From contig NC_061789.1 in assembly GCF_022458985.1 (NCBI RefSeq), positions 6,304,357 through 6,368,356 on the forward strand: a DNA stretch of 64,000 nucleotides, read 5' to 3'. Of this stretch, positions 23,170 through 37,700 are shown in pieces; positions within the stretch are counted from its first letter, which is position 1, and the number at the start of each line of letters is the position of its first letter. The stretch is from Mugil cephalus. Its lineage: Eukaryota; Chordata; Actinopteri; Mugiliformes; Mugilidae. The position numbers and the translations under genes were made by a program. The notes under the pieces were generated by a model. It was given only the letters and a program-made list of their open reading frames with translations, was not told the origin of the DNA and did not search any database.

Positions 23170-26100
23170 ATGAAAAAAAAAAGAAGCTGTTGTTCTGGTG
23201 TTTCTTTGCGTGGCTCAGCGCAATTAAACTAGTTTAGCCGTTACCCACGTGTTTGTTACTGAATCATCCGCAGCCCACGCCGAGGGACTGACACCGTCTA
23301 AGATGCTTTTAGGCAGCAGTTACTGTGCAGATACAAATCACAGTCTGTGGGCAGCTTGTGCAAAAGCTTATCAGACTTACTGATCGCCAGTTAGGTAATA
23401 CATTACGCACCAACTGACATAAGAGAACCAAACTCAAATAGCAACCTCGCAGAATTTCATCTCTCCCTCCTTTATTCCTTGAGCACAATAAAAAAGTTTC
23501 GAGATATAATATCAAAATTCAAGGCGAAAGACGAAGCTCAACACGCACGCCCTGTGTTCTCCTTTGTGCGTAGAGAAATCCTTGTGTGAAGATTACAATT
23601 CCCCCGTGAGGGAACTGTAATCACTCCTTTTGGCATCGGAGTTTATGAGAGGAGCTCCACGGCTGACACACTGACACACTTTGCCCGGTGGTGCCTCAAA
23701 ACTCCCTGGCAAGCTCGTGTGATGTAACACTGGCCTACTTCTACTAACAAGGTTAATGCATTAAAATACCACCAAACGCAGCAGGAAGCGTTCGTGGGCA
23801 CGAACTTCTCTTATCAGACCCTTAAGCGAGGCTCTTTCCGCTTTAGCTCGGCGAGACCCTTTTATTCCAACAGCTCGGAACAGGTGCGCCCCACTAAAAT
23901 CCTGAATATTTATAGCAGAGGAGCAGCTCGGGTCGGGCCAAACGCCGCGCGTCTATCTGAACCCGGAGAGTCAGCTGTATGCAGGACAAAGCCAGGCCAG
24001 AGCCAGTCTGAGCCTCTGACCCATGCCGCTGCCAGCTCAACTGTCCTGCCAACCTCCTGAATAAGTCCCACTGCATTCTTTGTGTTGACGCAGAAAAGGC
24101 GGCCGTGTGATCCCGTTTTAGGCCGGACACATATAGAACAGCGGTCGAATATAAAGCAAAAGCGTCAGGAGGGGAATAATTAGACGCGTGCATTCATAAG
24201 GATAGGATAGGATATTAGTTTTTTTTCCCCCTCAGGGGTCAGGTTGATCTTTAATTTTCAAAAAAAAAAACAAAAAACAAACTAAATAATAACAGTGTAA
24301 TCGCCCGTAAAGTGCGTGTGTTGATTGCAAATCAAAACGAGGCCGTTTACACAACGGCGTAAAGTGCAAAAGGGTGGAGCGGCAAAAGGGAGGAAGGGGA
24401 GGGAAGGGGGAAGTTAACCCAGTGCGCTAACTTGATCTAAGTGTGCAAACAAAGCGCCTCTTTGAGGCCGGCGCATCGGTGCCCTTCACAATGCTCCCAG
24501 TCACACGCACAGGCAGAAAACATGCACACATGCATGTAACAATATGCAATAAACATTTCAGGATTTAAAGGATTTGCTCATAAAATGGCCACCCCCTACG
24601 CCTGGCACCCGCGGGATCGCACCCAAGGTGACACTCCCTGCAGCAAAGCCCGGCCGGCGTTTTTGCTGCGTCCTTTATTTTCCTGATTTGAACGGCGGCT
24701 GCTGCTACTACTGCTGCACTGGAGCTTGCATAAACAGGTCAGGAGGAAAGTAGGTCATTGTGCGCGTGGAGGGAGAAGAGAGGGAAAGAAGGACTAAAGA
24801 GAAAGAGAGAAGGAGTGGCATCTGTCTGGATAACGGCCGGATCGATGAAGGTTATGGCTCCATCCGTGTCTGCCTTGTTTGTCTCTGGCAGCAGAGATGC
24901 TCTTGGCAAACAGAGCAGAAACGGGGCTCTCGTGTTACCTGGTTCCCCTCCGTAGCCCGGAGGAAAAGGGTTAGTGGAGCAGGGAAAAGAAAAGGAAAAA
25001 AAAAGAGGTGGGGAGAGCAGACTAGAGCGGAGCAGGGAGTTACCCCAGGACTGCGGAGATCTGGTTTGTTTCCACCGTGACACAGGTTCCAGGAGAAGCC
25101 AGGTCAGACTCAGGTGTAAGAATTCCCCCCCGCGCACTGTAAAGCAACAGCTGTGGCCGCAAAGCTTCGCCTGTCATTAACTCGTGTAATCAGGTGTCTC
25201 CACGCACAAGAACAGCGTATTCTGAAAGGTGTACGCAAACACACTTATAAGACGCGCCAGCAAACATACAGAGCACACGTACGTGTGATGGTTCACGCGA
25301 CCTATCAGACACAACCCCAGAGGCACATTTCCCAACGGTCGCCTATACCCGACGGGCCAAGATTACAGGGGCTGTTAAACGCACAGCGCGGGGTCATAAA
25401 ACACAAACACAACCGCTCCGGGTACTTATAACTGGAAACGTACGCCTGCATCCGAAGGCGGTTGAAAGAGAAAGCGAAGATCAAAACCATTTTCTTCTTA
25501 CGTAACCGTGGCTCGAGGCCGAGCGCGCACCTCATTCACGACTACGCCGAGGCTGTTGTCTGATCGGAGGTGGCAACCGTGAAGACGGAAAGATACGAGG
25601 AACCAGCGGCTGGATGGAAACGCTAGAGGTGGAGTGACACGGAGGTTTTGAAAACGACAAAGGGGTTTCAAGTGTTTATGTTTCGAGGTCGGGTTTTCGG
25701 AACTGTTCAGCGAGAGCCGAGGCTCCCCGCCGGCTCTTCATCCAAACTGGTCTGAGGCGGCTGCCGGAGCCTGGACCCGATTTAGCTCCGAGCCCCCTCG
25801 TCCCCTCCTCTCTTTTTTTGGTCTTCATCACACTCTCTGGGTCACGCACGGTCGCGTGAAAAAAATAAATGAAAATCTTGAGCTGCAGCTCGGGCTGCAT
25901 TTAGAAAAGCGCGTCTCGAATGAGAACTATTACGCTCTCTAAACCTCCCATCACTCTCGTAGGTGTGGACACACTAAAAGCAAAGTGTAAAGCTCTTTAG
26001 GCATATCATTATTCATTCCCAATTAGAGATGGCTACTTCTCGAATACATTTGCACATGCAGCTACAGGCCTGTATCCAATGTCATTAAGGTTGCGCTCCA

Positions 26101-27660
26101 AGTTAGCAACACTATGCTGCATTAATATGCTAGCGGAACGTCAGAAACAGCACACAGAATAAATCCAAATGTTGGTGACGGATATTATATGTTAAAAGTC
26201 ATAGAGTTCATGAACATGAGAAGATATTTGGATAAATGTTGTAGAAAATTCGCTCGTGGGCAGGATTTCAAATAAAATGTCAACACTATGGCAGCCTGCC
26301 AGGGTCTAATTTACTCCAGCATAGTCTCATATGGATGTCTCAAACAAACCTTCTATGCGTGTCAGTCGCTCACCTACTCAACTCACGTAACATGTGACAC
26401 GTTAATAATTATTTTACGTTACCACCACTTTTTAAAACACGATGCTTGTGCTCTTGGCTTTTATATCATGAAGATTTACCATTATTTAAAGAGAGTTGTG
26501 CAAAACTATAGACTGTATGAACATGGTTGGTGGACCAGCTCCTAAAAAGTGAAGCTAAAGCAAGTAGAGCTCCCCCTAGTGTCTGGAGGCTGCAGTATAG
26601 GTCATAAGCTCCACCTCCTCCATGTTAGTGGACTTGGGCCAAACTAAAATACCTCAATTATTTTTTTTCAAGCCATTTTAGGTAGTTAATATAGTGTTGA
26701 TGAATGTTCAAGTGTCAAATTGTTGGAAAAGTTTAAGTTAGTTAAGTTAAGTTCGTTATTGGACGCTACAGAAACGGGATGTGGCACAGAGTCGACTACT
26801 AGTTGCCATGCCAACCGCTACGTACAACGTCCCGTTGGGTCGCGAGAGTTGTAAAAACTAAATAAATGAATAAGCACAATGTTACAATCTAACATTTCCT
26901 TGTAGCTGGTGGAGGTAGAGCAGAGCGTAGAGTTAATGAATCCAAATCGCGAGTGAGTCTGGAAGAAGTGTGGTCGGGTCACCGATATCGTGGCTCCACG
27001 TGGCTGAAACTCGCAAGATGGCGCCACCCGTATCGCCAGGAAAATAGCGCCAATTTGGCCAACGTAAGGAAGTGGCAACACATTGTCCATATCGTAACAG
27101 CCTATGGGAGGAACCGGGAGGAAATGACTCCAGATGTAATGTGAACTAGCTTAACTTAGATTTACAGCTAACTGCTAATTTACTATAAATCTTAGTTTTT
27201 ATTTAACCTTACACACATTTGTGCATATAATGCCACATTTCAAAAGCACTTTGGTTGATTTCCATGTATATGGAGTGCACAGGCTGCTGATATTTGTCGC
27301 TAGAAATCCAAAATCTGCATTATTACGGTAAGTTACAGATGGACTGACCAAAAAAAAACAAAAAAACAACAACTTTCTTTCTTTACGTGCCATTAATAGT
27401 TGGAATTGCATCACAATTATGGGCTTTTATTAGGAAAAACAAAACTGCAGTTGAATAAACTTTTGTGAGAAACACTGATGCAGGTCATTGCTTAGAAATT
27501 CAAATTTAAAAAATGTTCCCATGGGGCGTGTGTGTATGTGTGTGTGTGAACCGTCATGTAAAAGGAAATGGGAGCAGCAAAAGAAAACAGCAATACCTGA
27601 CTCATCTATCAAGTTAATCCTCCGCTACTTACCATCCATCACTCCGTCCGCATAACCCAT
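23170..27660. other. Gene-poor region downstream of nfil3 B
   Basis: No coding sequence was recognised. CpG-rich patches occur at 23800-24130 and 25160-25600. A segment near 26530-26650 (CTCCCCCTAGTGTCTGGAGG, then CATAAGCTCCACCTCCTCC) belongs to a dispersed fish repeat that also appears near 37780-38050. A short (TG)n lies near 27530-27548. Confidence 0.4.
26530..26650. repeat. Dispersed repeat copy
   Basis: The order 'CCCCTAGTGTCTGGAGGCTG', 'GTCATAAGCTCCACCTCC' and 'CATGTTAGTGGACTTGG' is typical of an abundant fish dispersed element. Its borders are not defined. Confidence 0.45.
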
Positions 27661-27689
27661 TTAGACATGTGTAGTCACGATGTCTGGAC

Positions 27690-28440
27690 CGGGAGGCGGA
27701 GGAGGGGTCAGGGAGTGGGGGGGGGGGATCCTACAAGTGCTGCATCAATTACTTCTCACCACCTACACCTGCAGTGCAGCGAGATTCCCCGCCGCTCGTC
27801 CTCCCCCCTCGGCAGAGGAAAAAATGCAAATGCAGCAGTGAGTCCTTGTGCCAGCCCCCCCCCCCCCGAAACCTGGGCGAGAGCTTCATCTGCAGCTCCA
27901 GGTTCTGCCAGCTCACGTTTGAATCTGGGCCGAAGCAGCTTGGAGGGGGAGGGAGGAAAAGAAAAACGTGAATCCGCGAGAGTGATTCGGGGAATGAATG
28001 AACGTCGGAGGAGGAGGAGGAGGAGGAGGAGGCCTACGGGGAGGGAGTGCAGGGAAGACGTTGCGGGGAGCGAGAGCACAAAGAGACGCGTTGTGTCACT
28101 TGCCCCCGCGGACTTCCTTCCTGTACGGCCGGCAAGTGACTGCAGAAAAATCTGCTCAGCGTGCCACCTCTCTGCAGCCCCACCCGAACACACACACACA
28201 CACACACACAAAGGGAGCAGCCACACCTGCGCCTCTTCGCCAAAACACTGGGTTAAGTCACGGGAGTGATGTAAGAGGCGAGGGCGACGCGAAACACCAC
28301 GAAATTCTCTTGTTTGTGCGTGGACTGCGGCTCCGCCCGAGACCTCCGCGCACACACACTCGGCGTGAGGCGGCACCGCCGCCGCCGCCGCCCAGCGAGA
28401 CACTTTCTCAGGTGGAGATGCCTGGACTCGCAGGGCGATG
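27690..28440. other. GC/CpG-rich block with microsatellites, no gene assigned
   Basis: It contains a GGA run (28006-28032), a CA run (28190-28210) and a GCC run (28377-28391) in CpG-rich sequence. Long open frames on both strands come from this base composition: they are low-complexity and overlap each other. It may be an unmethylated regulatory island, but no exon signals stand out. Confidence 0.4.
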
Positions 28441-28444
28441 CAAA

Positions 28445-31400
28445 CAAGAGCCCTCTGTTAATCCGCAGCTCATTGTACGTCGTTGTGTTTTGAAAGCGCT
28501 CCGTTGTGCAACATTTAGCAAATGTAAAAACACTTATAATCCAAATGAGTCTCCAGACCGGCTATCCAGAGCAGTCGCGACAAAAGGCCGGGGCAATAAA
28601 TCAATGAGGGAAAAACACTCATTGACAGTAGTAGGGCAACATTGTTTTATTAAGATTACTCAATGGCAACAAGCCTCAGATAAGCTCGATGAGTGTGGCA
28701 TAATAAAAAAAATGGCTTTTACTGTCACTGCACGTGCAGCTTTTTTTTTTCCCTCCTCTCAATTTAATCTCTTATCACCCTTATCACCTACCTTTGAGGT
28801 GAGGCCATGAGCAAGAATTGCTTGTCCGACTCGGACTCATCACCTCCCGCTCTGCTTCACCCCGCGTGGAGGTTTTGGGACATTAATCACCTCGAGAGCG
28901 TTGCGGTTTAACGGAGCAAAGTTTCGCAAAGAAACATTGCAAAACGCCGCCGGGGACGCTGCGAACACACGAGGCCCGGAGACGAGCGCGGCCACCGCCA
29001 GCGGAGCGCTGACCTACAAAGCAAAGCGAAGAGTCATAAATGAAACTGTGCTAATCTCATCTAAATATTGACTCGATGGTTATCGAGGGTTTTACGACAC
29101 CCCGTCACGTTGAACCTTTTACTGGCAACTTGTAAAAAAAGCTTCTACAATACGCTGGAAGTGCAAGCAATAACATGTTTACGTTTTATCATGAGTGGGT
29201 GGAATAAGAAAAATAACTTCAGCTTTCAAACAAAAAAAAAAGAAAAAAGAAAAACAGTTTAGCTACGATAAAAATCTTGACACTTACGTTGTGGTTTTTA
29301 GGGGTTGACGTATTTTTTATCAGTGTTGTGGCGAGAGTTAGAAAGCATTTGGGGGTGGAAGGGAGGGGGGTGGGGGGTTGGAGGCACAATGGGGTTACAC
29401 AATACGAACCTGCTGCTTGTAGATATAGTTGAGTAACATACAGCTGCCTGTGTTACTGTGGGATCCAGGCAGCGTGTGGAATGTTTGCTTTGATTTTAAA
29501 TGGCTCGGTTAGGGGCCGCGGGGACCGTGGAAAGAGCGCGCGCGTGCGCATGCAGGCTAACTCACGGCAAATTACTCTCACTCGCCTAGCCCCTGTTTTT
29601 TTTTGTTTTCAATTCCCCATCCATGCTTGAAATTTAGGTCAGCAGTCACATGTGATGTTTTCCAGCCAGAGAAGCAACACACACACACACACACACACAA
29701 AAAAAAAAAGAACTTAACCTTCTTAACAGATATTTCTATGAAAACCACCTCATCAGGTAACTGGACATTTTGAGGTCAAACCTTCCTCATCCGAGACAAA
29801 AAACAAAAACAAAAAAAAAAAGTGGAGTTTGTGAGGACCCCCACGGAAATGGCAGTTGGCCATGTGTTATGATCACTGTTGACTTTGGAAGGGCTCCAGC
29901 CCGACTGACCTTGTGGAAAGTCACAGGTGTCGGGAGAGCGTGCACGCAGGCTAAACGTCCGATACGAGTGTTTACAGGGAGTGGAGAGGAACGAGGAAAC
30001 AAAGGGGGAACACGCAGAGTGTCGCGGAGATAAAGTAACCCACCGACGGTGGAAGAACAAAACCAGTGTTTGTGCCCGGCTCAGATTTGCGGCTCAGATT
30101 GGAACGCGCCGTCTCGATTCAGGACGGATATGAGAGAATCTGAGCGAGCTGGCATCCTTTCTGAAAAGAGCACAAAAGTATTTAAGAGCATTTTACCTTT
30201 TAAAATCAGCCACCATAAACATCAACATTAAAAGCAGGAGTAGTAAGAGTAGCAAAGAGTGGATGAGACTGCATTTTCAGACTGACCACCTTTATCAAAA
30301 TGTCACCTTTAGCTGTACAACTGAATATAGCCGTCTCATGTCTAGTAATTATTTAATATTTTATTATAACGCCGTTATCTCGTGATTGCGAGTTAATTGT
30401 TTTGTTATCAGGGTGACAAGGCAAATTTTTTTCCGGTGAAGGTCAGCAGCAACCGCATCAAAGCAGTTTCACTGGCTCGAAATGAAACCATTTCCTGCCA
30501 AGTGCAGTTCCACAAACGGCCACTCGAGGCCTCTCTGCAAAAAAGTGGGTCAATCTCCACAGAACTTCCCATTAAAAAAGTCCGACTTTACGGCAGAAAT
30601 AAACATGTTTACAGCCTGTTACAGCAGTGTGAGATTATATTTTTATCCTGAGCCTATAAAACCGAACATGTTCGCACGAGTGCCCTTTGGGTTACTGTAA
30701 CTACATCACAGTTTACCCTATCGTTAAAATTCCAACAGTTTGTGGAAGCTGAGAAGTTGCACTTTGCAGCCAGTGTGAGAGTCATTGCGGTAATTTCACT
30801 GTGCCACTCCTGGAAGGTTATGACACACTTATAACATGCAGTGAATGATACATAACTGCAAGATATTTAAGGTTTTAGGTTTTCTGGGCCAAAAATAAGC
30901 AAAATAAAATGTTAAAATAAGCAAAGACAAACAAAAAAAGTCCAGGCAGGTCATTTTGAGGCTCTAAGGGTTATAAATAGTTCTGGAGATTTAAGGGCAT
31001 AGCAACATTGAGTGACAGACGGCTAGCAGTCAGATTGCTAGCTGTCTGCGTTAGCATCACCAGCTAAGCTCCGTTAACGCTCCAACTATTTGTTCGTTTT
31101 TTAATTAGTTGTTAGAGTTAAGTGGAGTTAGACGTTACGGACAAAGACACAACACTAAGAAATAAATTATAGCCTATTGACCCTTTGTAGGTGACGTCAC
31201 ATTCCACTTGAGTGATATATGGACGCCATTACGGATGGCGGAAGAACAGTGGACGTCAAATATAAAACAAGCACGACATTTCGCCTCCAAGGCCTGACAG
31301 TGGCCACACAAGGGACTGGTTATGCATTATGTAGCCGCTGCTGCCATAGCTATAATGCTAACATTATAGGTTAGCAAGGTTATCAAGGTGAAATGAAGGA

Positions 31401-33600
31401 ACAGGGACAGTTTTGGTTTAATTTACTTCGATTTGCTGCGTCTATAATGTCATATAACAGCGCGACTGGCTGTTAGTAACAGTTGAAGTCTGCACACGCT
31501 AATAAAAACACTAATGTCGGTGACATTTTTGGGGACAGCTCATCCCACTCTACATCATGAGGTGCATCCCCCTGCTGTTAGCATTCGCTAAGCTAGCCAG
31601 CTAAAAAGAACTGATCAGCGTCCATGTTGTTAAATGCTTTTAGACCAGCAGCTGTACGGAGACAGACCGCGAGGACTGAACTCGGGCAGACTGGACGTTT
31701 AGCCAGATCCGTGAAGAAGGTACGGGTCAGTAGCTAACCACGCTATCGCTACCTTCTCCAAATATCGCTCTTTGCGCCGTCCTACAAGGTGACTCACTTC
31801 CCGCGACAACTCCGCGACATCACTCTGACGATTGGTGGCCATCACTTAAATTTAAAATAGAATAGCTACTCATCCGTTGCAACATTGTGTTTGTTTTTGT
31901 TGCTGACGTGTCTGCAAACGGTCAGTATTACCAAAGACCATAATCACGTCTCTGTACGCTAGCTGTACGATAGTCACGCCTCGGTTCAGGTCTAGTTTCT
32001 CTTAAATCACTCATCTAGGCAGTGTGGTTTTGTGGACCAGTTTCTCATTGTTGTTCTGCACCGCCGGATCAGGCGCAGGTAGGTGACGTATCCGTTGGTT
32101 TCACTTTCTTAACGTTTAAAACGTGTTATTCCTGTTGACTCGCAACAACCTGTTTTCATGTGTTCCTGTTCCTGTGGTGATTTATATGGCAATAATTTCA
32201 AGGTCTGCAACCACAACGGAACATGCATGTCTAAGGTTTGTGGTGCAGGAGTGGCATGCGCCGTTTGAGCCAGAAGTACTTTTCAACATTTCACTAAATC
32301 TTCAGATAATTAGGTGTTTGAATATTCTGGCTGGAAAAAGACAAACGTGTGATCTGATTATTATTAACTTCATATGGACGTCTTTATTGAGACCTGTTAC
32401 ATATTAAACGGCTTTCACAAGTCACCATCTGGCGTAATCTTCTGATGCCTGACAGCCAGTTAGTTTGAACCAAAATAGATCATTAGTCAATCGGTCCTTT
32501 GTGGGTGCGTGCCACTTCAGCCTGCACGCTGGAAGCGGCAGGCGAAATGTAGGTCAGCTCCTCCCACGCTCCTCGACGCGGCCCCACCTTGCTTTTACCC
32601 TTCCGCCGAAAAAGTTTGCAAGCCGCCGAGCCTCGGATGAACCCACGGCACAGAGGCTGAAGCCGTGTGGTAACGTTATTGGGGCGGAGGGGTATGGGGG
32701 GAGGGAAGGGGGGGGAACTCCAGCAAAGAAAGGTTGCTACATATTCTGATTTTGGCCCTCCCCTACATGGCTCTGCGTCGCGGTGATCCCCCTCCTCTCG
32801 TTTTTCCTCGTGGACTTCTGAGGAAATATCTTCCTACTTCCAAGAACTCTGACCATATACAGCAGCCAGTGGGATCACGAGCCAGCAGACTAAACTGCAG
32901 TCACGTGTCTCAGCTGGCTTTGATTCTGCCTCGGTGGCGGGCTGCAGGAATGTCTCTGTCGTGACCCCCCCCTCCCCTCCACAACCCCTCCCCTCTCTCA
33001 TGACCGTTATCTATCAACAGGTTCAGTTAGTCCCCCTCCCCAGCCCCCCGTCAGTGTTAACGCTTAGACTGTTTGTATTTGGGATGGAAACAAGGCCACC
33101 TTTTAAGGAAGAAACAAAGGTGCTATTTTATCTCTGAGAAGGGTTCGGGGGGGGAGGATGATGGGGTGATTCTTATTTTTCTCTCCTGAGGCAGGAATGC
33201 GAGCGGAGAGTCACTTCGGGGGCCCCCGCCCCGGCAGCAGCTGACGGCGCGGCTGTGGATGGATGACCGCAGCCTTCGGTTATGAGTCCGCTCTCGGGGG
33301 CCAGTGTGTCACACACTGGGAAAAATATCTCCGCATCACACCGCCAACACATGTAGGTCTGAGAGGAACACTCAGAATAACAGACAAGTTAAATCATAGG
33401 TTATGCATCAGTGACTGAGCGGTATAAAAAAAAAGAAAACTATTAAGGAGAAGGAAAATGGCACCGAGCCACTGGCTACGCCTACGTGGACGTTAGTGTT
33501 CCGGTTATAACGAGAACAGACTGACAAGGATCAGATGGGGAGGGGGGAGGGAGGGGGGTAACCGTGAGAACAGCTCAAGAAAAGTTGATTGGGTAAATTA
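28445..33600. other. Gene-poor region
   Basis: No coding sequence was recognised. It includes a CA run (29680-29699), G-rich tracts at 29350-29390, a CRE-containing segment near 31185-31260 (TGACGTCA at 31192-31199, then ATGGCGGAAG) and a CpG-rich patch at 32560-32700. The 31000-32120 part has many GCTAGC/TTAGC motifs common in fish DNA transposons, but no terminal repeats were found. Confidence 0.35.
29680..29710. repeat. (CA)n then poly(A) tract
   Basis: About ten CA units run directly into a stretch of A residues. Confidence 0.85.
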
Positions 33601-33603
33601 GTG

Positions 33604-34082
33604 AACACCAAAGTCGTCTAGACGTAACGTTAAAACCACTGACCACTGAGAAGTAAGTAACATCTTGTGACAATTCAACCTTCTTCTGGGAAACTTTTGA
33701 ACCTGCCATTCATTCGTGTGGATGTTACGTAGACACCTGGATGAGACCAGGCAGCCCCACCCCGTAAGCAATGACACTCCTTGATGGTAACAGCCATCAC
33801 CGGCACAAAACCTGCTAAGGAGCAACTAAAAAAAAAAAAAAATGGCACAATGGCCTCCAAATTAACTAGATCCCAAACTGATCACGTATCTGTGGGACGA
33901 TCCACAGATACCCCTCCACTCAACCCGTAGTACCCCACTAACAACATCCTGTTACCAGGCACCACAGGACACCCTCAGAAGGCCCATGTCCATTCTCTGA
34001 TGAGTCCCAACTGTTTTGGAGGCAACAAGGGAGACCTACACAATGCTAGGAAGGTGGTCATAATGTTATGCCTGATTGGTGC
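33604..34082 (-). mobile_element. Non-autonomous Tc1-like miniature element (copy A)
   Basis: The ends are inverted-repeat-like: a left TAGACGTAACGTTAAAACCAC segment and a right GGTGGTCATAATGTTATGCC followed by TGATTGGTG. These are diverged versions of the terminal repeat of an abundant fish Tc1-like family. The interior carries no transposase frame. It shares interior segments in reverse orientation with copies C and D, so these form one miniature family. Confidence 0.7.
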
Positions 34083-34489
34083 AAATGTCCTGCACTAGCT
34101 TCGTGATCGGTATAATGTTCCGTTTATAAAAAAAATATCAGAAACCTCTCGGTAGAACAACAAAATAAGCATTTGTGTACCTGATGAACTGGCGAGTGTG
34201 TGTCTTTTCAGATATTTCGACGTGAAGTTTAGTTGGAATCTCTAACCTGGATTTAATTAGATTGGAGAAGTGTTGCAACTGAAGAAGAAGAAGAAAAAGA
34301 AGAGGAAGAACACTGCAAAAACAGCAAAATATTGTTATATTCAATCAAATCATCTTGTATTAAGAAAACATGGGTTAAGCTTTTTTTTTTGCTGGACAAA
34401 AAAAACTTATAATAAGCACAAGGTTCTTGTGTCTGAACAAAATAAGATGTACGTCTTTGATACAAGGATCTTTTGCCTTCTTGAAATTC

Positions 34490-34700
34490 CTTTTTTTGCA
34501 GTGAAGAAGGAGAAGAGGGAACTTCAAGATCATTTTATTGATCCCAGCAGGGAAATTATTTTCTCACATATATGAACAAGACATAGACATGAGAATAAAA
34601 CAATAAAATAAAATAAGAGTAAGAACGAGGTAGAAGTAAAACAAAAAATTACAAATACTGTACCAGTTTAAATTACTTGGGATATACAGACATTTTAGTG
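34490..34700. repeat. Possible dispersed repeat with TTTATTGATCCC motif
   Basis: The phrase CATTTTATTGATCCCAGCAG followed by GGGAAATTAT resembles a motif found in many fish dispersed repeats; A-rich sequence follows. Its family and borders are unknown. Confidence 0.35.
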
Positions 34701-37700
34701 TCCAAGCATGTGTTTTTAAGGTACTCTATGTTCTCATCCGCCCATCACAAAGCCAAAAGCTTGCAACACGGGCAGTAAAAAAAAAAAAAAAGGCATGAAT
34801 CGCAAACTGGAAGCAGTGACAGACGTGTGTTGCAAGCAGCGTCGCACCAGTTTACACAGGAAAGAGGATATTGTGGGAGGAAAGAGGAGATAAATAAGAA
34901 AAAAAAAGAAAAAAAACCCTCCGAGAAGAAGGGTCTCCCTGTGAGATAACTAAAATATGATCTGAAAGCAGAGAAGCCGAACGGCGCGTTACGCAACCCT
35001 GCACAAAGGGGGCCTTTTGTGCCGGACTGCCTGCGCAGAATGGAGCTATCTAATCCTCTGCGGCCGCTGCGAAAGAAAAGGCAGAACAGACAAACAAATG
35101 CAAGAATTCGGAGGGATTGTTTACATTGTGTTCGACCGGTCGGGCAGCGGTCGCGCAGCTCGTCCGACGGTTCGATCTGCTGGAGCATTACGTGTTTTTT
35201 TCTGCGGCGTCTTATTTAAATCCTCCATCCAGTTACTCCATCGCAGCCGCGCTGACACACATCCCTCCAGCTCACGTCGTTGTCAGTCACACACACAAGC
35301 TCCAGAGAGTGTGTCACGGTGTAACCGATGCTTCTTCCCACACACACACACACACAGAGAGAAGAGGCTGAACCTAGTTTCTTATCCGGCTCAATCTAGT
35401 TTTTGTCACAAAGCAGCGAGCCTCAGGTGAGGGAGACATGAGAAGATGGTGAGCGGAAATTCCAGAGAGCCTCTCGCCAGATTATTTCTGGGATCAGGTG
35501 ACAGGAGAGAGAAAAAAATAACTGAAAAACACTTGGCCTGGTTCTGGGGTCAAAGCTACACAAACATGACTGGAGCCACAACTGGAGGCAAATTCAAGTT
35601 CAAAAAAGAACAAAAACACGCAGCACGACTCTCACGGGAACCGTTTTAAAGTTTTAGAAGTTATTGTAGCGTCTTTGGAGCCGTTGGTTCAGTTATACTG
35701 TGATTTAACCCTTTCCACACTAACAAATGCAATTAATCACAATTAAATATCATTCTTTTTTAATGTATGTTTAAAACTTTATTTTGATAAGAAAAAATTT
35801 CTTAAATATATAAAATCCACCAAGTTGTCAGACGAAGTATTAATCATAAGTCGTGTGACCAAACTGCATTCTTTACAGTCAGAGAATATGAACTCAGTCT
35901 GGGTTCAGGGATCCTGTGTAGGTTCATTGTTTAGGTTCATTGTGTAGGTTTCAACCTCGGCAACTCGCCAAACAGGACGTAATTCAAAAACGATTTCCTG
36001 CTCGTGGACGGACAGAAAAATACAAAACGCCAATTTAATTTCACCCACAGTGTTGACGCGTGTTATTAGCTAGCTTAATGCGTGAGGGCCGAGGTGACAA
36101 CGTGAGCTGACGATCGCCATTTTTTCTCGGCCGAGCCATGCGGAGGTGAAGGTTTGCGATTCCTGGTGCATCCCTGCGGCCTTGACACTGGTCTCCGACC
36201 GCCTGTCTGCAGTTTTTCATCTTCTTGAATCAGGGTGGAGCGCGTCATTGAAAGAAAGCCTCTTTCAGTACTTCCCCCTTTGCACTAGCTCCGTTTCAAT
36301 TACAGTTTTTCACAAAAAAATAAAAGCGATATTTCTGAAAATTTGATAAAGTACAATTACATATTTCCATTGAAAGGTGTTTTGCAAATAACTCTCTTAC
36401 AGTCCAGTCTTTTGATATCATATAATTCTTTAAGGAAGATGGACGCCAAACCATCTGATCACATGACCCCCTGTGTCGTTTCTTAACTTTATTTTATCGA
36501 TACGTCTGAAAAATCATTTTCATGAGAGCGTAAAAGTGTTCCGGGGATATTTGAGTTTTTTTTTTTTTTTTTTTTTTAAATGTAGATGTTTCCATTATCA
36601 ATTTTTACTGCGATATTTAGCTTTTGTGCATTTCTAGGGGGAATGGAAACGCAGTAAGCGACGGATACTAATGCAACCTGCTGGCATCAAGGGTTATTTC
36701 CTTTCACTCGAGTGCGGTCCTTGCTGGGTGTTCAAGTGCAACGTTTTGGTTCAGACATGTCGCTGGCAGTCCTTTGGCTTCGGTTTGGTGTGTCTATCTA
36801 AGTATTAAGACTCACAGTCATAATAGCCATATTTACTTTGGCAGACTATTTTTTTTCCCTAATCTATTTATTTATTTTTAACCCAAGAGTGTCTGGACCC
36901 CAAACATGGTGGATATGGCTGATGTCTGGCTTTAGTATGATCTGTCTTGTTACCGTTTTGGCTGTAGTTTAGACCTGTATTTGTGATGTAAGTTTTTGAA
37001 TGGGATGTTTGTTGTTTGAACATGAAAACCAATAAAAAACACTTGGATTATTATTAAATTATCGACTCCTTAAGGCAGCATTAATGCTAATATCAGCATG
37101 CGAATGGATGGACGGATGGAATTTATTAATCTCGAATTCCCCATTATCCGAGGTGTTGAGCGATATGTGTAATTAATTAGATTAATCTGGTCTCTCAACA
37201 CTATAATAAAAGCTGGAGTAACGAAAAACAAAAACATGCCGCGAAAAGTGAGAAATGTGTCTTTACGAAATTCTGATCTGACCTCCCGATCAGTTCTAAG
37301 TAACTTTTTCTGCGTCAGCTTTCATTGTTTCACAAGATACAGGAAGAAATTACAGAAGAATATCATATTGGGAAAGACCTGGTACTTATTTCCACAGGTG
37401 AAAGCAATCGATGGCAAGAAGGAAACCAGGAGGCCACAAAGAAGATTGCAGCTGGAGGAGGCTTTGTTTTACTCAACAACCAAAGATGATCTCTGACGGG
37501 TTGATGGGATTTAACTGAGGAGGCAGCGTTACTTGTTAGCTTACTTAAAGGTAAAACTACATTATAAGCTATACTATATAGTCTATGGTAATGTTTTACT
37601 CTAGCAGCAACGTCAAATCAGGTATATGTGATAATTTTCGTCAAAATACAATCATTTTAAGCTTTTGGTACAATAATTTGTCATTTCCCATATGGCAACA

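Noticed and set aside
27667..28810. Overlapping 200-270 residue frames on both strands
   Set aside because: Arginine/proline/histidine-rich, overlapping in several frames, and caused by GC-rich simple repeats.
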